Source: Blasia pusilla (lineage: Eukaryota; Marchantiophyta; Marchantiopsida; Blasiales). Taken from it: DNA of 64,000 nt. Where the stretch lies: contig CM114274.1 of the NCBI GenBank assembly GCA_050084515.1, forward strand, positions 20,584,001 through 20,648,000. The letters are read 5' to 3'. The first letter of the stretch is position 1, and each line of letters opens with the position of its first letter. Positions 21,286 through 33,165 of this stretch are shown one piece after another. Under the pieces are notes generated by a model that did no database searches, had not been told where the DNA came from, and saw nothing but the letters and a program-made list of their open reading frames with translations. The position numbers and the translations under genes were made by a program.

Positions 21286-22008
21286 GGAGGAGGAGAGTAT
21301 CTTTCAACAGAGTTTGATGACTATTTACGTCAAAATGGCATCCAACGTCAAGTGACTTGCCGTTACACTCCACAACAAAATGGAGTGGTTGAGAGGAAAA
21401 ATTGACATATTTTTTAAGCGGCAGGAGTTATGCTGAATGAGAAGAACATGCCTAAGGTGTATTGGGCTGAGGCTGTAGCATGTGCAATCTTCTTAATCCA
21501 CCAAACTCCAACAGCAGGAGTTCATGATAAAACTCCATTCAAAGTCTTCATAGGAAGTAAACCTGATTTTTCCTTTTGAAAGTATTTGGATGTATCTGTT
21601 ATGCTCATGTCCCTTCTGAGAGATGTCAGAAATTAGACCCCAAGTTTGAAAGATATATCTTCATTGGCTATACTGATGGAACTAAGGGGTATAAGTGCTA
21701 CATTCCATCCTCTAAGCAGCTTATTATTAGTCGAGATGTTGTCTTTGATGAGCTAAAGTCATGGTATGCTCCATCTGAGCCTATTCCACCTTTAAACTTG
21801 TCTGTTGAGGGGGAGAATATGACTATAAACCAACAGACATTGTCTTCAATTTCCCCAAGTAGTAGTGCAAGATTAGGAGAGGTCCTAGATTCATCAGTTA
21901 AATTTGTAAGTCCATGGATGAGAAGAGTACATATTCAGTCTGTTGACAGTAGTGAGAGCTTGAGTCAGGTGTCAGAGGCATCTACCTCTGAACAACAACT
22001 TCGTAGAT
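21286..22008 (+). pseudogene. Copia integrase C-terminal region, copia-1 (5' truncated)
   Basis: The frame starts within the catalytic core: FDDYLRQNGIQRQVTCRYTP then QQNGVVERKN, where the Glu of VERKN is the catalytic residue. Next is AAGVMLNEKNMPKVYWAEAV, then PFKVFIGSKPDFS. In a shifted frame comes the conserved MKVFGCICYAHVPSERCQKL region with FIGYTDGTKGYKCYIPSSKQ and VVFDE (21576-21750). These are the integrase and integrase-RT linker of Ty1/copia. TGA or TAA stops at 21403 and 21415 and a frameshift at about 21575 show decay. Confidence 0.85.
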
Positions 22009-23178
22009 TGTGATACCCACAATTTTGTACTTTGGAAGAAATGTATCTTTTTATTGAACAAAGACTCTTGTACAGTATGGTTTGGATTATTATATGCAAT
22101 TATGGAGAAGAACGAATAAGATTCAAGTGAATCACGAAGCTCCTAAGACAAGGCAGAGAGATGGAAGATCAAGGATTTGCCTTAGAGGAGAATCAAAAGT
22201 CGTAACGAAGTATAAAGGATCAACGCGAAGCTTAGCGAAGCTCAACGAAGCTCTGTATACAAAGTACTTCGCTCTTAAACGAAGCATGAAGAGCGAAGCA
22301 AGAAGAGAATGAAGAATGAAGAACTTCGTCCTCCATAAATTTAGCGCAGCGAAGCTCAGCATGATTGTGATTCGAACCGGCACATAGTTAAAACAATTAG
22401 ACTAGGAAGGGGCACGACCCTTTGTATCAAATTGGTAGTTAGAACAATTTTGTACCGCGGATTCACAGGGATCATAGGAAAAGGAACGGACACCATAGAT
22501 CTAGGTAGTTACAGATATTGAAGAGACACCAACTTTATCAAGAACGCTTCGGATCATACAAACGCTCCTACTCTCGAGAATATTTAAGAAACAGGACAGA
22601 AGCTATTATCATTATCATTCGCTCATGAAGTCCTTATGCTGTAGGAATGGTCCGAGCAAGAGAGTTGTACCCTCTCGAGCTTGTATATACTTTGAAGTCT
22701 TCCAATTCTTGATGGAGTAGTAAAGCACTCATTCATTCATTCTGATGTGCGATGCTTATGTCTGAATATTCTTTTGGGTCTGCTGAGTGAAGAGTGAATC
22801 AGCGAACCTTTCTCATCAATGGAATAATCAATATAAAGTTGTATGAAATCTGTTTGACAGAGAGTAACCTGCCCCGACGGATTGAGTTCCGAAAGTAGGA
22901 GAAGCCAGCTTTATTCTTGAGGTCTCTGTGAGGTTCCGAGATGTCGAGAGAACAAATTGCCTGAGCGTCCTTTAAACTCCACTCGAGAGAATTGAAGAAG
23001 AAAACATAGGTACTTAAAAGGATCGGAAGATGTTAATGGAATATTACATTTGAATTACATAATCAATTACACTTTTACAACATAATAATCACTTTATACT
23101 CTCTTTTCATCCAACAATGATCCTCTTGGGGATCGAACTCTACAATTGACTGTAAATAAGAAACACTTAGACATTACA
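22009..23178 (+). mobile_element. Solo LTR B1 (family D gypsy) inserted in copia-1
   Basis: This starts TGTGATACCC... hence TG at 22009, and ends ...CATTACA at 23178. It is flanked by a perfect 5-bp target duplication TAGAT (22004-22008 and 23179-23183). It is nearly identical over its length to 46889-48075. It contains the CGAAGC-rich segment (22220-22350) and the conserved GATCCTCTTGGGGATCG near the 3' end. Since both ends and the TSD are intact, it arose by insertion of a full element followed by LTR-LTR recombination. Confidence 0.92.
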
Positions 23179-23183
23179 TAGAT

Positions 23184-24817
23184 CAAGTAGAGTTACACAT
23201 CCATTTCATAGATTCATAAATGAAGATTTCCTTGCAACACATCATGCATATATGATGACTATCCTTCAAGAGCAGGAGCCGAGTTGTTTTGAAGAAGCTG
23301 CGAGTAAAGTCGAATGGATTGAAGCTATGGAGGAAGAGCTTGCTGCATTCAGATATCAATAAACATGGGAGCTGGTCGATATACCTTCCGGTAAGGAAGC
23401 TATTGGTTGCAAATGGATTTACAAAATCAAGCGCAATGAAGATGGTATAATTAACAGATACAAAGCGAGATTGGTGGCTAAGGGCTAAGCACAACAATAT
23501 GGTATCGATTATGAGGAAACATTTAGCCTTGTTGCAAAGATGGCGACTACGAGAACAGTGGTTGCAGTTGTAGTAAGTAAGAAGTGGAGATTACATCACA
23601 TGGACGTCAAGAATGCCTTCTTGAATGGATATCTATACGAGGAGGTATATATGACTCAACCACATGGATACGAGCATCATAAGTTTCCATTTCGTGTATG
23701 CAGGTTGAAGAAAGCTCTATACGGGCTCAAACAAGCTCCAAGAGCTTGGTATGGCAAGATTACATACGTCCTACAAGAGTTGGGTTTTAGGGTATGTGAT
23801 TCAGACTCCTCGTTATATGTCTTGAGAGGACAAGATCTTACAGTTTTCATTGTGTTGTATGTTGACAATCTCTTGAATACTGGGAGTACTAAAGAAATGG
23901 TACAACAAGTCAAGCTTAAGTTACAAGCAGAATTTGAAATGACGGACTTGGGAGAACTCAAGTACTCCCTTAGTATTGACTTTATCAAGGTTGGAGAGAG
24001 CATGTGGTTACTACAACAATAATATGCTCTTCATATGCTTTCAAAATATGGTATGATGGCTTGTAAGCCAATCTCTACACCGTTGGACCAGGGCGTGAAG
24101 CTAAGAGTGGATGAAGGAGAGTTGCTTGCAGAGTCTAATATATATATAAGCATGGTTGGAAGTTTAATCTATCTAACTATAACTTGACCAGATTTGAGCC
24201 ATGCTGTTGGCCTAGTGAGCCAGTTTATGCAAGCACCTCGAAAATCTCACCTTGATGCTCTGAGGAGGATTATGCGATATGTGAAATTCTCTATTCAATT
24301 CGGGCTTCAATTTGAACCTTCTCTGAGTTTTTAATTACAAGGATTCACATATGCTGATTGGGCAGGAAGCGTGTCTGATTGACACTCCACATATGGTTAT
24401 TTATTTACTTTGGGAAATGTAGCTATAAGTTGGGCTTCAAAGAAGCAACCTCTGATTGCTTTATCTTCAGAGGTCGAGTCTGAGAGGAGCAACCAATGCA
24501 GCATGTGAGGCGGTGTGGCTTTATCGATTACTTGTTGAGATTGGTGTTAGTAACTTATAACCTAGTGTAATATATGCAGACAATATTAGTAGCATCAAGC
24601 TTGCTATTAACCCTGTGTTTCATGCTCGTACAAAGCATGTTGAGATGCATTATCATTTTATCAGAGAGAAAGTGCTTGCAGGAGAAATTGGTCTTGTGTA
24701 TATAGGTACAGATTAGCAAATTGTTGACATCTTTACAAAGGCATTGTCTAGAGATAAGTTTGAGATGTTTAGAAAGGATTTAGGCGTTAGAAATATCAAT
24801 ATAAGCTTGAGGGGGAA
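23184..24817 (+). pseudogene. Copia reverse transcriptase and RNase H, copia-1
   Basis: After the solo LTR the frame resumes: WIEAMEEELAAF, WELVDIPSGKEAIGCKWIYK, then RYKARLVAKG (about 23310-23490). A 160-codon open frame follows (23540-24022) with HHMDVKNAFLNGYLYEEVYM, LKKALYGLKQAPRAWY and the active-site region IVLYVDNLLNTG, where YVDD has become YVDN, so catalysis would be lost. RNase H follows (24150-24815): ADWAGSVSD, GNVAISWASKKQPL, DNISSIKLA, KHVEMHYHFIREK and KALSRDKFEMF, with stops. The polypurine tract GAGGGGGA precedes the LTR. Confidence 0.88.
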
Positions 24818-25133
24818 TATTGAAGATTAAGTTACAATCAAGCTCATGAGACACCTGAACTGCTACATTTGGCACTCACACGAAGTAGGGAAGCTTAATT
24901 CTGGTTAGTCAGTTATGGTTGATTATCTTAACTAGAATTAGTTAATCAGAGTTAGTCTAACTCAAGACTATAATTAAGGGTAGGGTTAGGGTTGCTTGTA
25001 CATACCGTATATAATTGAGAAGAGGACCAGCCTCTTCTTATTCTCTCATTGCAAATTTCGGTCTCCATGGTGGTGTGTGTGTGTGTGTGAGAGCCGTTTT
25101 CCACCAATTATGCTTGTTTAGCAGTTTTCCACA
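24818..25133 (+). mobile_element. Copia-1 3' LTR
   Basis: A 316-bp LTR starting TATTGAAG (probably from TGTTGAAG) and ending TTTTCCACA. It matches 42724-43035 and the reverse complement of 52576-52887. It follows a polypurine tract directly. It contains TATATAATTGAGAAGAGGAC, a plausible TATA/initiation region (about 25010-25030), and a GT microsatellite (25070-25090). Confidence 0.88.
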
Positions 25134-25225
25134 GTAATCTGGTGACTCCAAATACTTGGGCGGGGTAATTTCATCATCCAAATCAATCATCGGGTTTATT
25201 CCTTGATGCAAACGCTTGACTTGCG

Positions 25226-26631
25226 TGTAGTATCACATTTTAAAAATTTTGATAGAAAGATCATTTTTTTATAGAATTATAGAGAAGTCTTCTAAAATTG
25301 GAAATTGAAGGCTTAAGACTGGAAGTAAAGAAGAATGCTTTGCAGAAATTGTGTTGAAGCATGTTGAGTTATGGAAGTATGGAATGGGGAAGCTCCGCTG
25401 AAGGGACAAGAAAGAAGTAAGAGTATGAGGCGTAGGTGCTTTGTAGCAAAGACTACAACGACGATCGCAGTGCGGGAAGATGGTAAAGACTGTTAACGAA
25501 GACCCGTACATGATTTCTTCTTTGCAGCAGAAATTTGAAGGGAGACTTCGTGCGAAGACTAAGAATAAAGAACAAAGAGAGAATACTAAGAAAACAAAGA
25601 AGCCGAAGAAAGAAGAAGAAGGAATCGGAGAGAGTCTTCACAAAGTGGAAATAGGTATATGAAGAGGAATAATGTTTCTGAAGAAAATGGAGGAAAGGAA
25701 GGTCATGAGGAGAACTTCTTCACGGTGGCAACAGATGTAGTATAGTGTTCGCACAGGTAGGGAAGAGAGTCTTCTCAAAGATAGGATAGGAGTGCTTCGC
25801 ATCCAGCGAAGACTGTAGATAATGGATTGTCGCGATGATTTCGAAAGTTAGAAATGGAAGGGCGCCACGGTTAAGATGAAAGCAGAAGAAATTTCAACCG
25901 ACTTAAGGGAAATGAAGGGTTGGAAGATTTGAAGCGTGGGTTTGACGATTAGAAATCTAGAAGGAAGTAGAAAGGTCAGCCACGAATTGTAAAGAGTAAA
26001 GCAGAAGAGCGAGGGATCACTCCCTTATGTCTTGAGTTTTCAGCACTCTTGTTGATCATGTGAAGTAGTTTTCTTTAGGAATGATCCAAGTCAAAGAGTC
26101 TTATACACTCTAAAGCTTGTAATACTTTCTAGTTTCCTCCACTCTTTGATATAGTAGAAGTGTCTTCGCTTATTCTTTTTGATGAGCGGAGTTGAGTGTC
26201 AATCTTATTGGGTTGCTATAGGGATGAGAGTTGAGTCTTTGATTTCAGATGTCGAGAGGATGGTCAAGAAAAGCGTATGAAAGCTATTAGAAAGTGAGTA
26301 ACTTGCCGTGACAAATTCAGTTCTGAAAGTAGGGTGAGCCGCAATCTTCTTGATGACTCTTTGAGGTCCTTGTTTGAACTTTGGTATCCAAGATTTGCAG
26401 GACTCTTTCACTACACTTGAGAAGAGTTTCGTTTGGAGGGAAGAAAACCATTTTGATTTTTTGTACTATTGAAGACTTGGTTGTTGAAGCTCTTGGCTTA
26501 CTTAGTGAAGAAGGAGTTATTCTTTGTATTTCTTATAAAACCTCTCTTTTCTCAGGAAATAATGATCTCTTGGGAACGAACTTAATACTTTGCGATTAGG
26601 AGAGTACCTTTTCCTTGAGTTGTACATTACA
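25226..26631 (+). mobile_element. Family E 5' LTR (E2)
   Basis: 1406 bp from TGTAGTATCACATTTT to TGTACATTACA, homologous to E1 and E3. It is followed 23 bp later by a primer-binding site and then gag, so it is a true 5' LTR. Positions 25134-25225 between it and the copia LTR hold nothing recognisable. Confidence 0.85.
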
Positions 26632-26654
26632 TAAGGTAGGAGGTAGGAAAAATT

Positions 26655-26675
26655 TTGGCGCCGTTGTCGGGGATC
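26655..26675 (+). promoter_or_regulatory. Primer-binding site of family E element
   Basis: TTGGCGCCGTTGTCGGGGAT lies just downstream of the LTR. It is the primer-binding-site type widespread in plant Tat/Athila-lineage gypsy elements, where reverse transcription is primed by a host tRNA 3' end. The same site is seen at 63449-63468 (GCCGCCG variant). Confidence 0.85.
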
Positions 26676-28300
26676 ACCAGATCTCCCAAGCAAGGAGAGG
26701 TAGCAAGAGAGTGGGGTATGGGAGTGGAACCGCAAGCAAGAACTACTTTGCAGTCGCCGAACCCCCACTTGCTGTTGACCGAGTGCTTCTATCTATGGGA
26801 CTACCTTGCACAAAGGGTGCCTTGGCCGTAAGTATTATGTTCTAAAGATTCTTCAGACCCATGGAGTGGGGTCTTGCGTTCTGGGTTAGGCGCTTAGCAA
26901 GGAGATCTTTGGAAGTTTTGGATGGAGCGCGGAAGACATCGTGAGACGCGCAAGCAGATAACCAAGAGATGAAGAAAAGAAAAAGAAGAGCGATGCGCTT
27001 GGAAAACCGCTAGGGACACCCACAAAGAGTCCTTCCCCCCCTCGAATGAAGCCTCCCGGTCAAAGACGAGGAAAGATGAAGTTGCCTAAGTCGGCCTTCG
27101 GATTCACCGACAAGGATAGACATCGAAGAGGAGTGGGAGACGTTCGTCCATAATAGCCCTGACATAAATAAAGATAAGGGTACCACAAGAGACTTACCTC
27201 CCCCATAACGTGGAGTAAGCCCTATCGGGAGCGAAGACGACGAAGCACCGATGGCACACCCACGCAAGTCGCTGTTGAGATATCCCACATTTGCAAGGAC
27301 CAAGCAGGATGATGCAGATGACTTCCTTTTGGAGTTAATCACGCAGCAAAGGCGAATGGGGAAGGGTCAGAGGAGGATCTTCTTAGGGTCTTTCCTTGAC
27401 TCTTAAAGAAGCGTGCCAGTCATTGGTATGAGGGGATAGAAGAAGAGCATTTGGAAACTTGGAAATCACTTCTTAAGGCGTTCCTTCATGAGTTTTGGGA
27501 CCTAGAGTTTGACGATCACCTATTAACTAAGCTTCGTGATCTCAAGAGAAGGAAAAAAGAAACTTTGAGAGAATATACTCAAAGATTTCGTAGCTTGGTT
27601 AGCAAGCTAGAGCACACCACTGTGTCATAGTTGGTGGTATGTGTCTGATCTATCCAAGGAGATGGATCATTACTGTTGCACTAGCAGAGGGACTCATTAG
27701 CAGTTATCATTGCATCTACACAAGCCTATAAGGCCTTGAAAAAGTCCAGAGGGACGCGTAAGAGTAGACCCCAGAGGAAGCGGTCTAGTTCCTCGTCAGG
27801 GGACTCTTTGTCGTTGAACTCTTTGGATACCTCGTCACGCAGTACCAGCGAAGACTCAGGAGCCCCTACGAGAGATCATGGGACCGGCAGCTTTCACCCC
27901 ACCTATCAAGAGGAACTGTTCTTATAACTGTGGAGTAACGGATCATTGGGTGAACAATTTTCCGAACCCAAAGAGACCAGTGGGGCTGCATCTACTATGT
28001 GGCAATTGCAAGAAAGGAGGGCACACTGGGGTGGAATGCCCGGAGCCCAAAGTACCAAGACTCTTGGTCAAATATGCAAACACTCCACCAGCGCCAACGG
28101 ATGCCAAGAATGATGTCAATGTGCAACTAGTGCGGGTAGAAGATGTCGCATCCCTAATGGAGGCCATGCGAGTGACTGTCAAAGAAGAGGAATCTTCAAG
28201 GAAGATCGACGAAGAGTCTCGAGAGTGCAGTTTACTACAGCTTCGCTCACTAAACGGAGATCGTAGTCGAATCGAAGTATGTCTTAGCATCCTATAATTG
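26676..28300 (+). pseudogene. Family E gag (3' truncated)
   Basis: Gag homologous to that of family D. LLRYPTFARTKQDDADDFLLE (split over a stop-rich frame, about 27260-27340), KKETLREYTQRFRSLVSKLE (about 27550-27610), and a first zinc knuckle region NCSYNCGVTDHWVNNFPNP (27905-27965; last Cys lost to Phe) followed by CGNCKKGGHTGVECPEPK (27995-28050), a second intact CX2CX4HX4C knuckle. The last recognised residues are NVQLVRVEDVASLMEAMRV (about 28110-28170). Pol is absent: the element is truncated about 28300. Internal stops and a small deletion are present. Confidence 0.8.
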
Positions 28301-29347
28301 CATAATAATGACACAAACAACTACTTTTGGGTGTAATGACTCTACATATAGTTGTTAAAATTAACATGTGGCACATCCTTGACCTCAAAGTGTTTCTTAC
28401 AAAGTATACCCCGGAAGTAGTTGCGGCCAGTTAGAGAAAATGGTGACTCAAATGACAAAGCACACCCTAAAAGTGGCTGGCCCGTTAGAGAAAATGGTGG
28501 CTTATATAAGAAACTAACTTTTTCTTACCAATCATAATGCGTGAAGTGAAATCCAAATATAAGAGTGGAGACGTGAAAATTTTTTTTTAGAATAATTTGA
28601 AAATTTGCATTACTCATAAATATATTAAAAAGCCACATGCGACTTTTTTGCGGGGACGAAAGATGGGTGCAACTTGATAGTGTAGATTTCAAACCTATTT
28701 CCCGGCAGTCAAATTACCGCCTAAACAACGACATGGATCCATATTCTGGTAAATGAGCCTAATCTCGGTGGACTTTGAGAATATGTTCTCTGGGAAATTG
28801 AACGAGTGATGGATGTGCCTGGTCTTTCCGTTACCGTGAGCGAGGTAGATTGAAGTCAAAGATCTCGTGGGGTTGTAGTTTCTCTCTACGGTGAGTGCCT
28901 GTGCCGGGGAGCTGAGGGATTCGTTTAGGTTCGCATTCGGGACAGTCGGTAGTTCCTCATTTGTATCGGTTGCTGTTGTCGGCGAATCGATACCGCTGCG
29001 TGGAACATTGCCGGCTGAAGAGTTTCGGAGGATAGGTCTAGGCTACTTGGCAATTCTTGTCATCGATTTGTGAAGCTTTTCTGATTGGAATACTACTTGG
29101 GCATGGAGAATTTTTTGGGTCGCATTTGATACCGGAAAATTATTCCATGTGATTGTCGAGTCTTAGCTTACTGTTAGATCTGTATCTTGCTTTTGCACGC
29201 CATCGATTGATTGTCTCGTATGGGCGAACAAAGCAGAGCACAACAGAGTATGAAGTCGGAGATTGTGCATTCTATCTAGTCGGGTTGGCGTCAGAAGCTG
29301 AGAGCCGTCTCGAGCAGAACAAAAGAGAGGTTTAAAAGAGAGCAGAG
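28301..29347 (+). promoter_or_regulatory. Intergenic region and probable promoter/5' UTR of the FLDH-like gene
   Basis: 28301-28800 is A/T-rich with no recognised gene; AAAGTGGCTGGCCCGTTAGAG-like sequence at 28425-28500 occurs twice (a ~45-bp direct duplication, GGCC-x-GTTAGAGAAAATGGTG). 28800-29347 is CG-richer and probably holds promoter and 5' UTR. A GAGAGC purine stretch lies immediately upstream of the ATG. I cannot point to a reliable TATA box. Confidence 0.4.
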
Positions 29348-31677
29348 ATGCGGGTGCTTGTGACTGGCGCGACGGGATATCTTGGGGGTCGTGTGGTGCT
29401 AGCCTTGATGCACGCATCTCACGAAGTTCGAGCGCTTGTGCGAAAAACCAGTGAGATCAATGATTTACCACCGCAGGTCGAGCTGGCGTATGGAGATTTA
29501 CGAGATTTGCAATCCCTGATAGCTGCGTTCAATGGCTGCGAAGCCGTCGTTCATATGGGGGCGATGGTTAGTCCCTGGAGCGCAACACCTGCACTCTACT
29601 ACAGTGTGAGTACATCAACCTGCAGGTGGTTGTGTGCCCTAGACGATTCGATAAAAACCCAGTCTCTTAAATTGTGGTTGTGCTTTACGGAGTTGGACAG
29701 CGAGAGACTTTCCTACGGAGGCATGGGAAAGCAACCCTGGTGTCATATCTTCTCATTAAGCATTCACCTAACGCCCCAGGGCACACCTTTGTGATACTAG
29801 TTTTTCAAGTTCATGATATGTGAATCCATTGCGCTGCATGATTCAAATTCCTGTCGAATGACGTACGGTTTCGCTGTAGGTTGATAGTAAGTAAGTATTG
29901 TTTTTCATAATTATGTGCACCCAAGCAGATAATTGCCTAACTCTTTCTTTCTTCACACTAAATGCCCCTTTACCATCAGTGGATAAACTGGAGCCTCGGG
30001 TTAAGCTACACTTCAAATTCAGGGAAGAAATTTGAATTTCCATATACCCTTAGGAAGGTGACTTCTGAATATAACATCCTGAATTTTGTCTCTTGCAAGA
30101 GCAAGGAACAAATAACCACATGCGCATGGAGTTTTCCAGAGTCGATCTCATCCGTGCAGTCCTTGCCATCCGTCATTACGAAGCTTGCACTCAAGGCTAC
30201 ATTGCCAATTTGTAATTATTTGCTCTGATTTAAAAGAATTTGTAAACGTGAATGGGATAGATCAATGTTGAAGGCCTGAAGAATGTGCTCGAAGCAATGA
30301 AGCTGTCTCCCAGCGTAAAAAAGCTCATCTACACATCCTCGTACTTCGCCCTTGGTCCAACAGGCGAGCAACCTGCTGATGAGGGAAAGGTGCTCGTCCA
30401 AGCCTTCAACTGATTGAAAGTTGGTGAATGATTTGTGAAATTGAAATGATTTAGAAACGCAGTGGATGTGTTCTAACCTCCCGGGTTTGGAGTTATTACA
30501 GTAGTGTCTTGACAGGAAGAGTTCTTTTGCAGTGGACCTCTTCATTTGGTCGGTGAAGTGGTAACTTTTGAATCACTGACCAACAACCCATGAATTCATT
30601 GAAGAAGCTCCCTGATTTTTGGTAGGTTCATTCAGGAAAAGATTTTACATCGGAATACGAGAAATCAAAGTACTTGGCCGACATAGTTGTGAGAGATGCC
30701 GCAAAGGAAGGTACACCTGTTGTGATGTTATACCCTGGAGTTATTTACGGTCCTGGTAAACGTACGTCAGGGAACGTGATTGCTCAGACGGTAAGGTCTA
30801 AACAACAGCTTTAACCTCTCTAGCATTAGTTCCCTTCTGTTGTTTCACATGTTATACTTGGTACCCTTTTTTTTTCCTGTGGCTCTTCAGCCTTTTTTCC
30901 AAACACCAGGAGAGTAATAATTGTTGAGACATGTGCCTTCTTCTCATATGTGAAACATGGTAATTATTTCGTTTGAATGTATCTAGTGCAAACTTTGTAT
31001 CATTTGTGAAGGTTTTGATGTTGTCTGTAGTTGATTGACGAAGCTGCCCTTCTCTTTCTGGTTTTATCTGTGCAGCTCATTGAACGCTTTAACCATCGCA
31101 TACCTGGATATCTAGGTCCAGGAAGAGATAGGAATCCACTCTGTTTCATAGATGATGTTGCACATGGACATTTAGCAGCACTGGATCAGGGAAGATGCGG
31201 GCAGCGTTATCTGCTATGTGGAGATTCTGTTTCCTTTGCTGAGATATTCAACTTTTCTGCGGAACTAACTAAGACTTCAAAGCCGCGCTTTACTATTCCT
31301 CTCTGGATGATGGAAATTTACGGGCAAGCTTCTGTTTTTGTGGCTCGCATAACGGGAATTACTCCAATTGTAACTCCAGAGGTACTAGTGAATGCTGTCA
31401 GCTTGTCCAGGAATTGAATAGGACAGAAAGTGTGACATGAAGCTCTTATGGTGTTGTCTACTCAGTACTCTTTGGACCAATTGCAGGACATTCGGTCCCA
31501 CAAATTTGAGTTTGATATGCTGAGGTTGCTGTGCAGGTGGTAGCTGTGATGAGGAATCAATGGATATATATTAGTGCCAAGGCAGAAAAAGAGCTGGGAT
31601 ACAAATCTCGGCCGTGGAAAGAAGGCCTCTGTGAGGTTCTTACATGGTTGAAGGACTCGGGGTTTATCAAATATTAA
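29348..31677 (+). CDS. FLDH-like NAD(P)-dependent farnesol/steroid-type dehydrogenase (atypical SDR), five exons
   Basis: The only intact host gene. Exons by homology and GT-AG sites: 29348-29605, 30261-30389, 30626-30790, 31076-31381 and 31537-31677, all introns in phase 0, giving a 332-residue protein, the usual length. The N-terminal Rossmann motif is VTGATGYLGG (residues 5-14, TGxxGxxG). The acidic region around GDLRD, the catalytic Ser in YTSSYFALG and the YEKSK (Tyr-x3-Lys) motif are all present. The C-terminus carries RFNHRIPGYLGPGRDR, FIDDVAHGHLAAL, RYLLCGDSVSF, IPLWMMEIYGQ and a final ELGYKSRPWKEGLCEVLTWL helix. This organisation matches the extended/atypical SDR family with dihydroflavonol reductase and 3-beta-HSD. 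It is closest in my memory to Arabidopsis farnesol dehydrogenase (oxidation of farnesol to farnesal, isoprenoid salvage), so substrate is inferred. Exon 2 has a weak donor (GTGCTC). No stop or frameshift; flanked on both sides by transposon debris. Confidence 0.9.
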
Positions 31678-33165
31678 GGTTGTTGCTGCTTTCTTCCTTC
31701 TGCTAAAAATCTTGCATTCATCCTTGACGCACAGAAGTCCATCGAGTATAAATTGTGAGATTCACAGTGCAGGTCATCCTTGTAGCCCAAGTGTATGGAC
31801 ATCTACTGTAGTGAATATGTGAAGGACTGGTGGTTGTGGAAAGAAGTGGGATTGAAACTTTCCAGGATCATTGGCAGTGAAGATTGTATCTCTACTCATT
31901 CTTTTGTGTCCTCCCAAGGGAAAGAAGTATAAGATGGGTATATCGATGCAACTGCAAAACCAAGAGAGAACATAACAAATCAGTGTTATGAAGCCAGGGC
32001 GTACTTGGAGGAACACAACATGAAGTGTAAGAGGATGACCATAATTACACTCTCCTCAAATGTCTTACTGCAATTATCGAATCTTGATTATCGAATCTCC
32101 ACTGCCAAGGAAATTTACTACTGTTGTTTATTAACTACATTTACACTCTGATGTCCTCTTAGTCAAATGTTTCTGTGAGGAAAATTCCTAGGTTGAAGTT
32201 TTGGGCAAGTGATACAATTCTTTAGACTCCAAAATTTGTTGAGATATCCTCTGTCAGCAAGTGCTTTGTAAACTATTGACCAGGGTAATCAATATCTACA
32301 AATTAAATGGTGAGCTTATCATGAGAATTCTGAAGAGAAGTCTTTGGACAACTTGAAAACAAAAACCACCGCGAATGCCTATATAGAACAAATGGTCATT
32401 TATACTCCCGTAAGGGTGCTAGATGCAGTGAGAAGGTTATAGGTTACACCTCATGGGACTATTTGAAGGCCAGGAAAACTAACCTGGTTCTCTTGTGCAT
32501 ACTGAAATAAAGACCAATTCGTTGCTACCCAGATTCGGCCGTGCAACGGGCTAGGGCTGGTGCTCAACTCACTCGAGGATGCCAACCATCGGTTTTGAAT
32601 CTGATTGATGCATGCAGAATGAGGTGTCGGCTGCCAGAGGAGAGGAAGAGATTAGAGATGAAATCATTGTCATCCCAAAGGGATCATTTTTTAAGAGAGT
32701 AATGGTTTGAACAAGGTTTACTATGGATTAAAGAGGTAGGAATTTTTTGGCATATGGTAGATTTATGTTCCTTTTTTTAGTCATTTCGTTCATATACGTT
32801 TTTTTCTTCTTTCCCACTATTACATGTGTGACACGATACGGGAGACAATCTTGTATCCTATCTTCTCTCAATACTTAATTACAAAATTGGAAAATTCATT
32901 GAAAGCAAAAATAGAAAAATCGTTTTTTCCTGACGAGATCTGTTAAAAGAACACTAGATAAATTCAAACTCGCAATGCATAATTTGGCATTTCGAAATTA
33001 TCCTCTTTTCGAAACTACCCTAAACGTTGTCCAAAAGACTTCTTTTTAATAATGTGTTCTCTTTCACCCACAAATTTGTTTGATGGGATCTTTCTCTTAG
33101 ATCTGATTCTCAATTGGTTGATGGAATATTCCTCTTAGATCTGATTCCCTCAAAGTTATGAGCAA
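31678..33165. other. 3' flank of the FLDH-like gene and intergenic DNA
   Basis: 31678-32030 probably includes the 3' UTR. The rest is A/T-rich with no coding frame, RNA gene or repeat that I recognise. A simple GGATCTGATT duplicated segment lies at 33085-33150 (TTCTCTTAGATCTGATTC and CCTCTTAGATCTGATTCC). Confidence 0.45.

Noticed and set aside
24970-25095. Telomere-like GGGTTAGGGTT words in the copia LTR (24985, 42885, 45105)
   Set aside because: Only one to two units of a TTTAGGG-like word in a conserved LTR context; not an interstitial telomere array.
29962-30228. 88-codon ORF in intron 1 of the FLDH-like gene
   Set aside because: Lies between well-supported splice sites, has no homology that I recognise and no codon-like bias; treated as intron.
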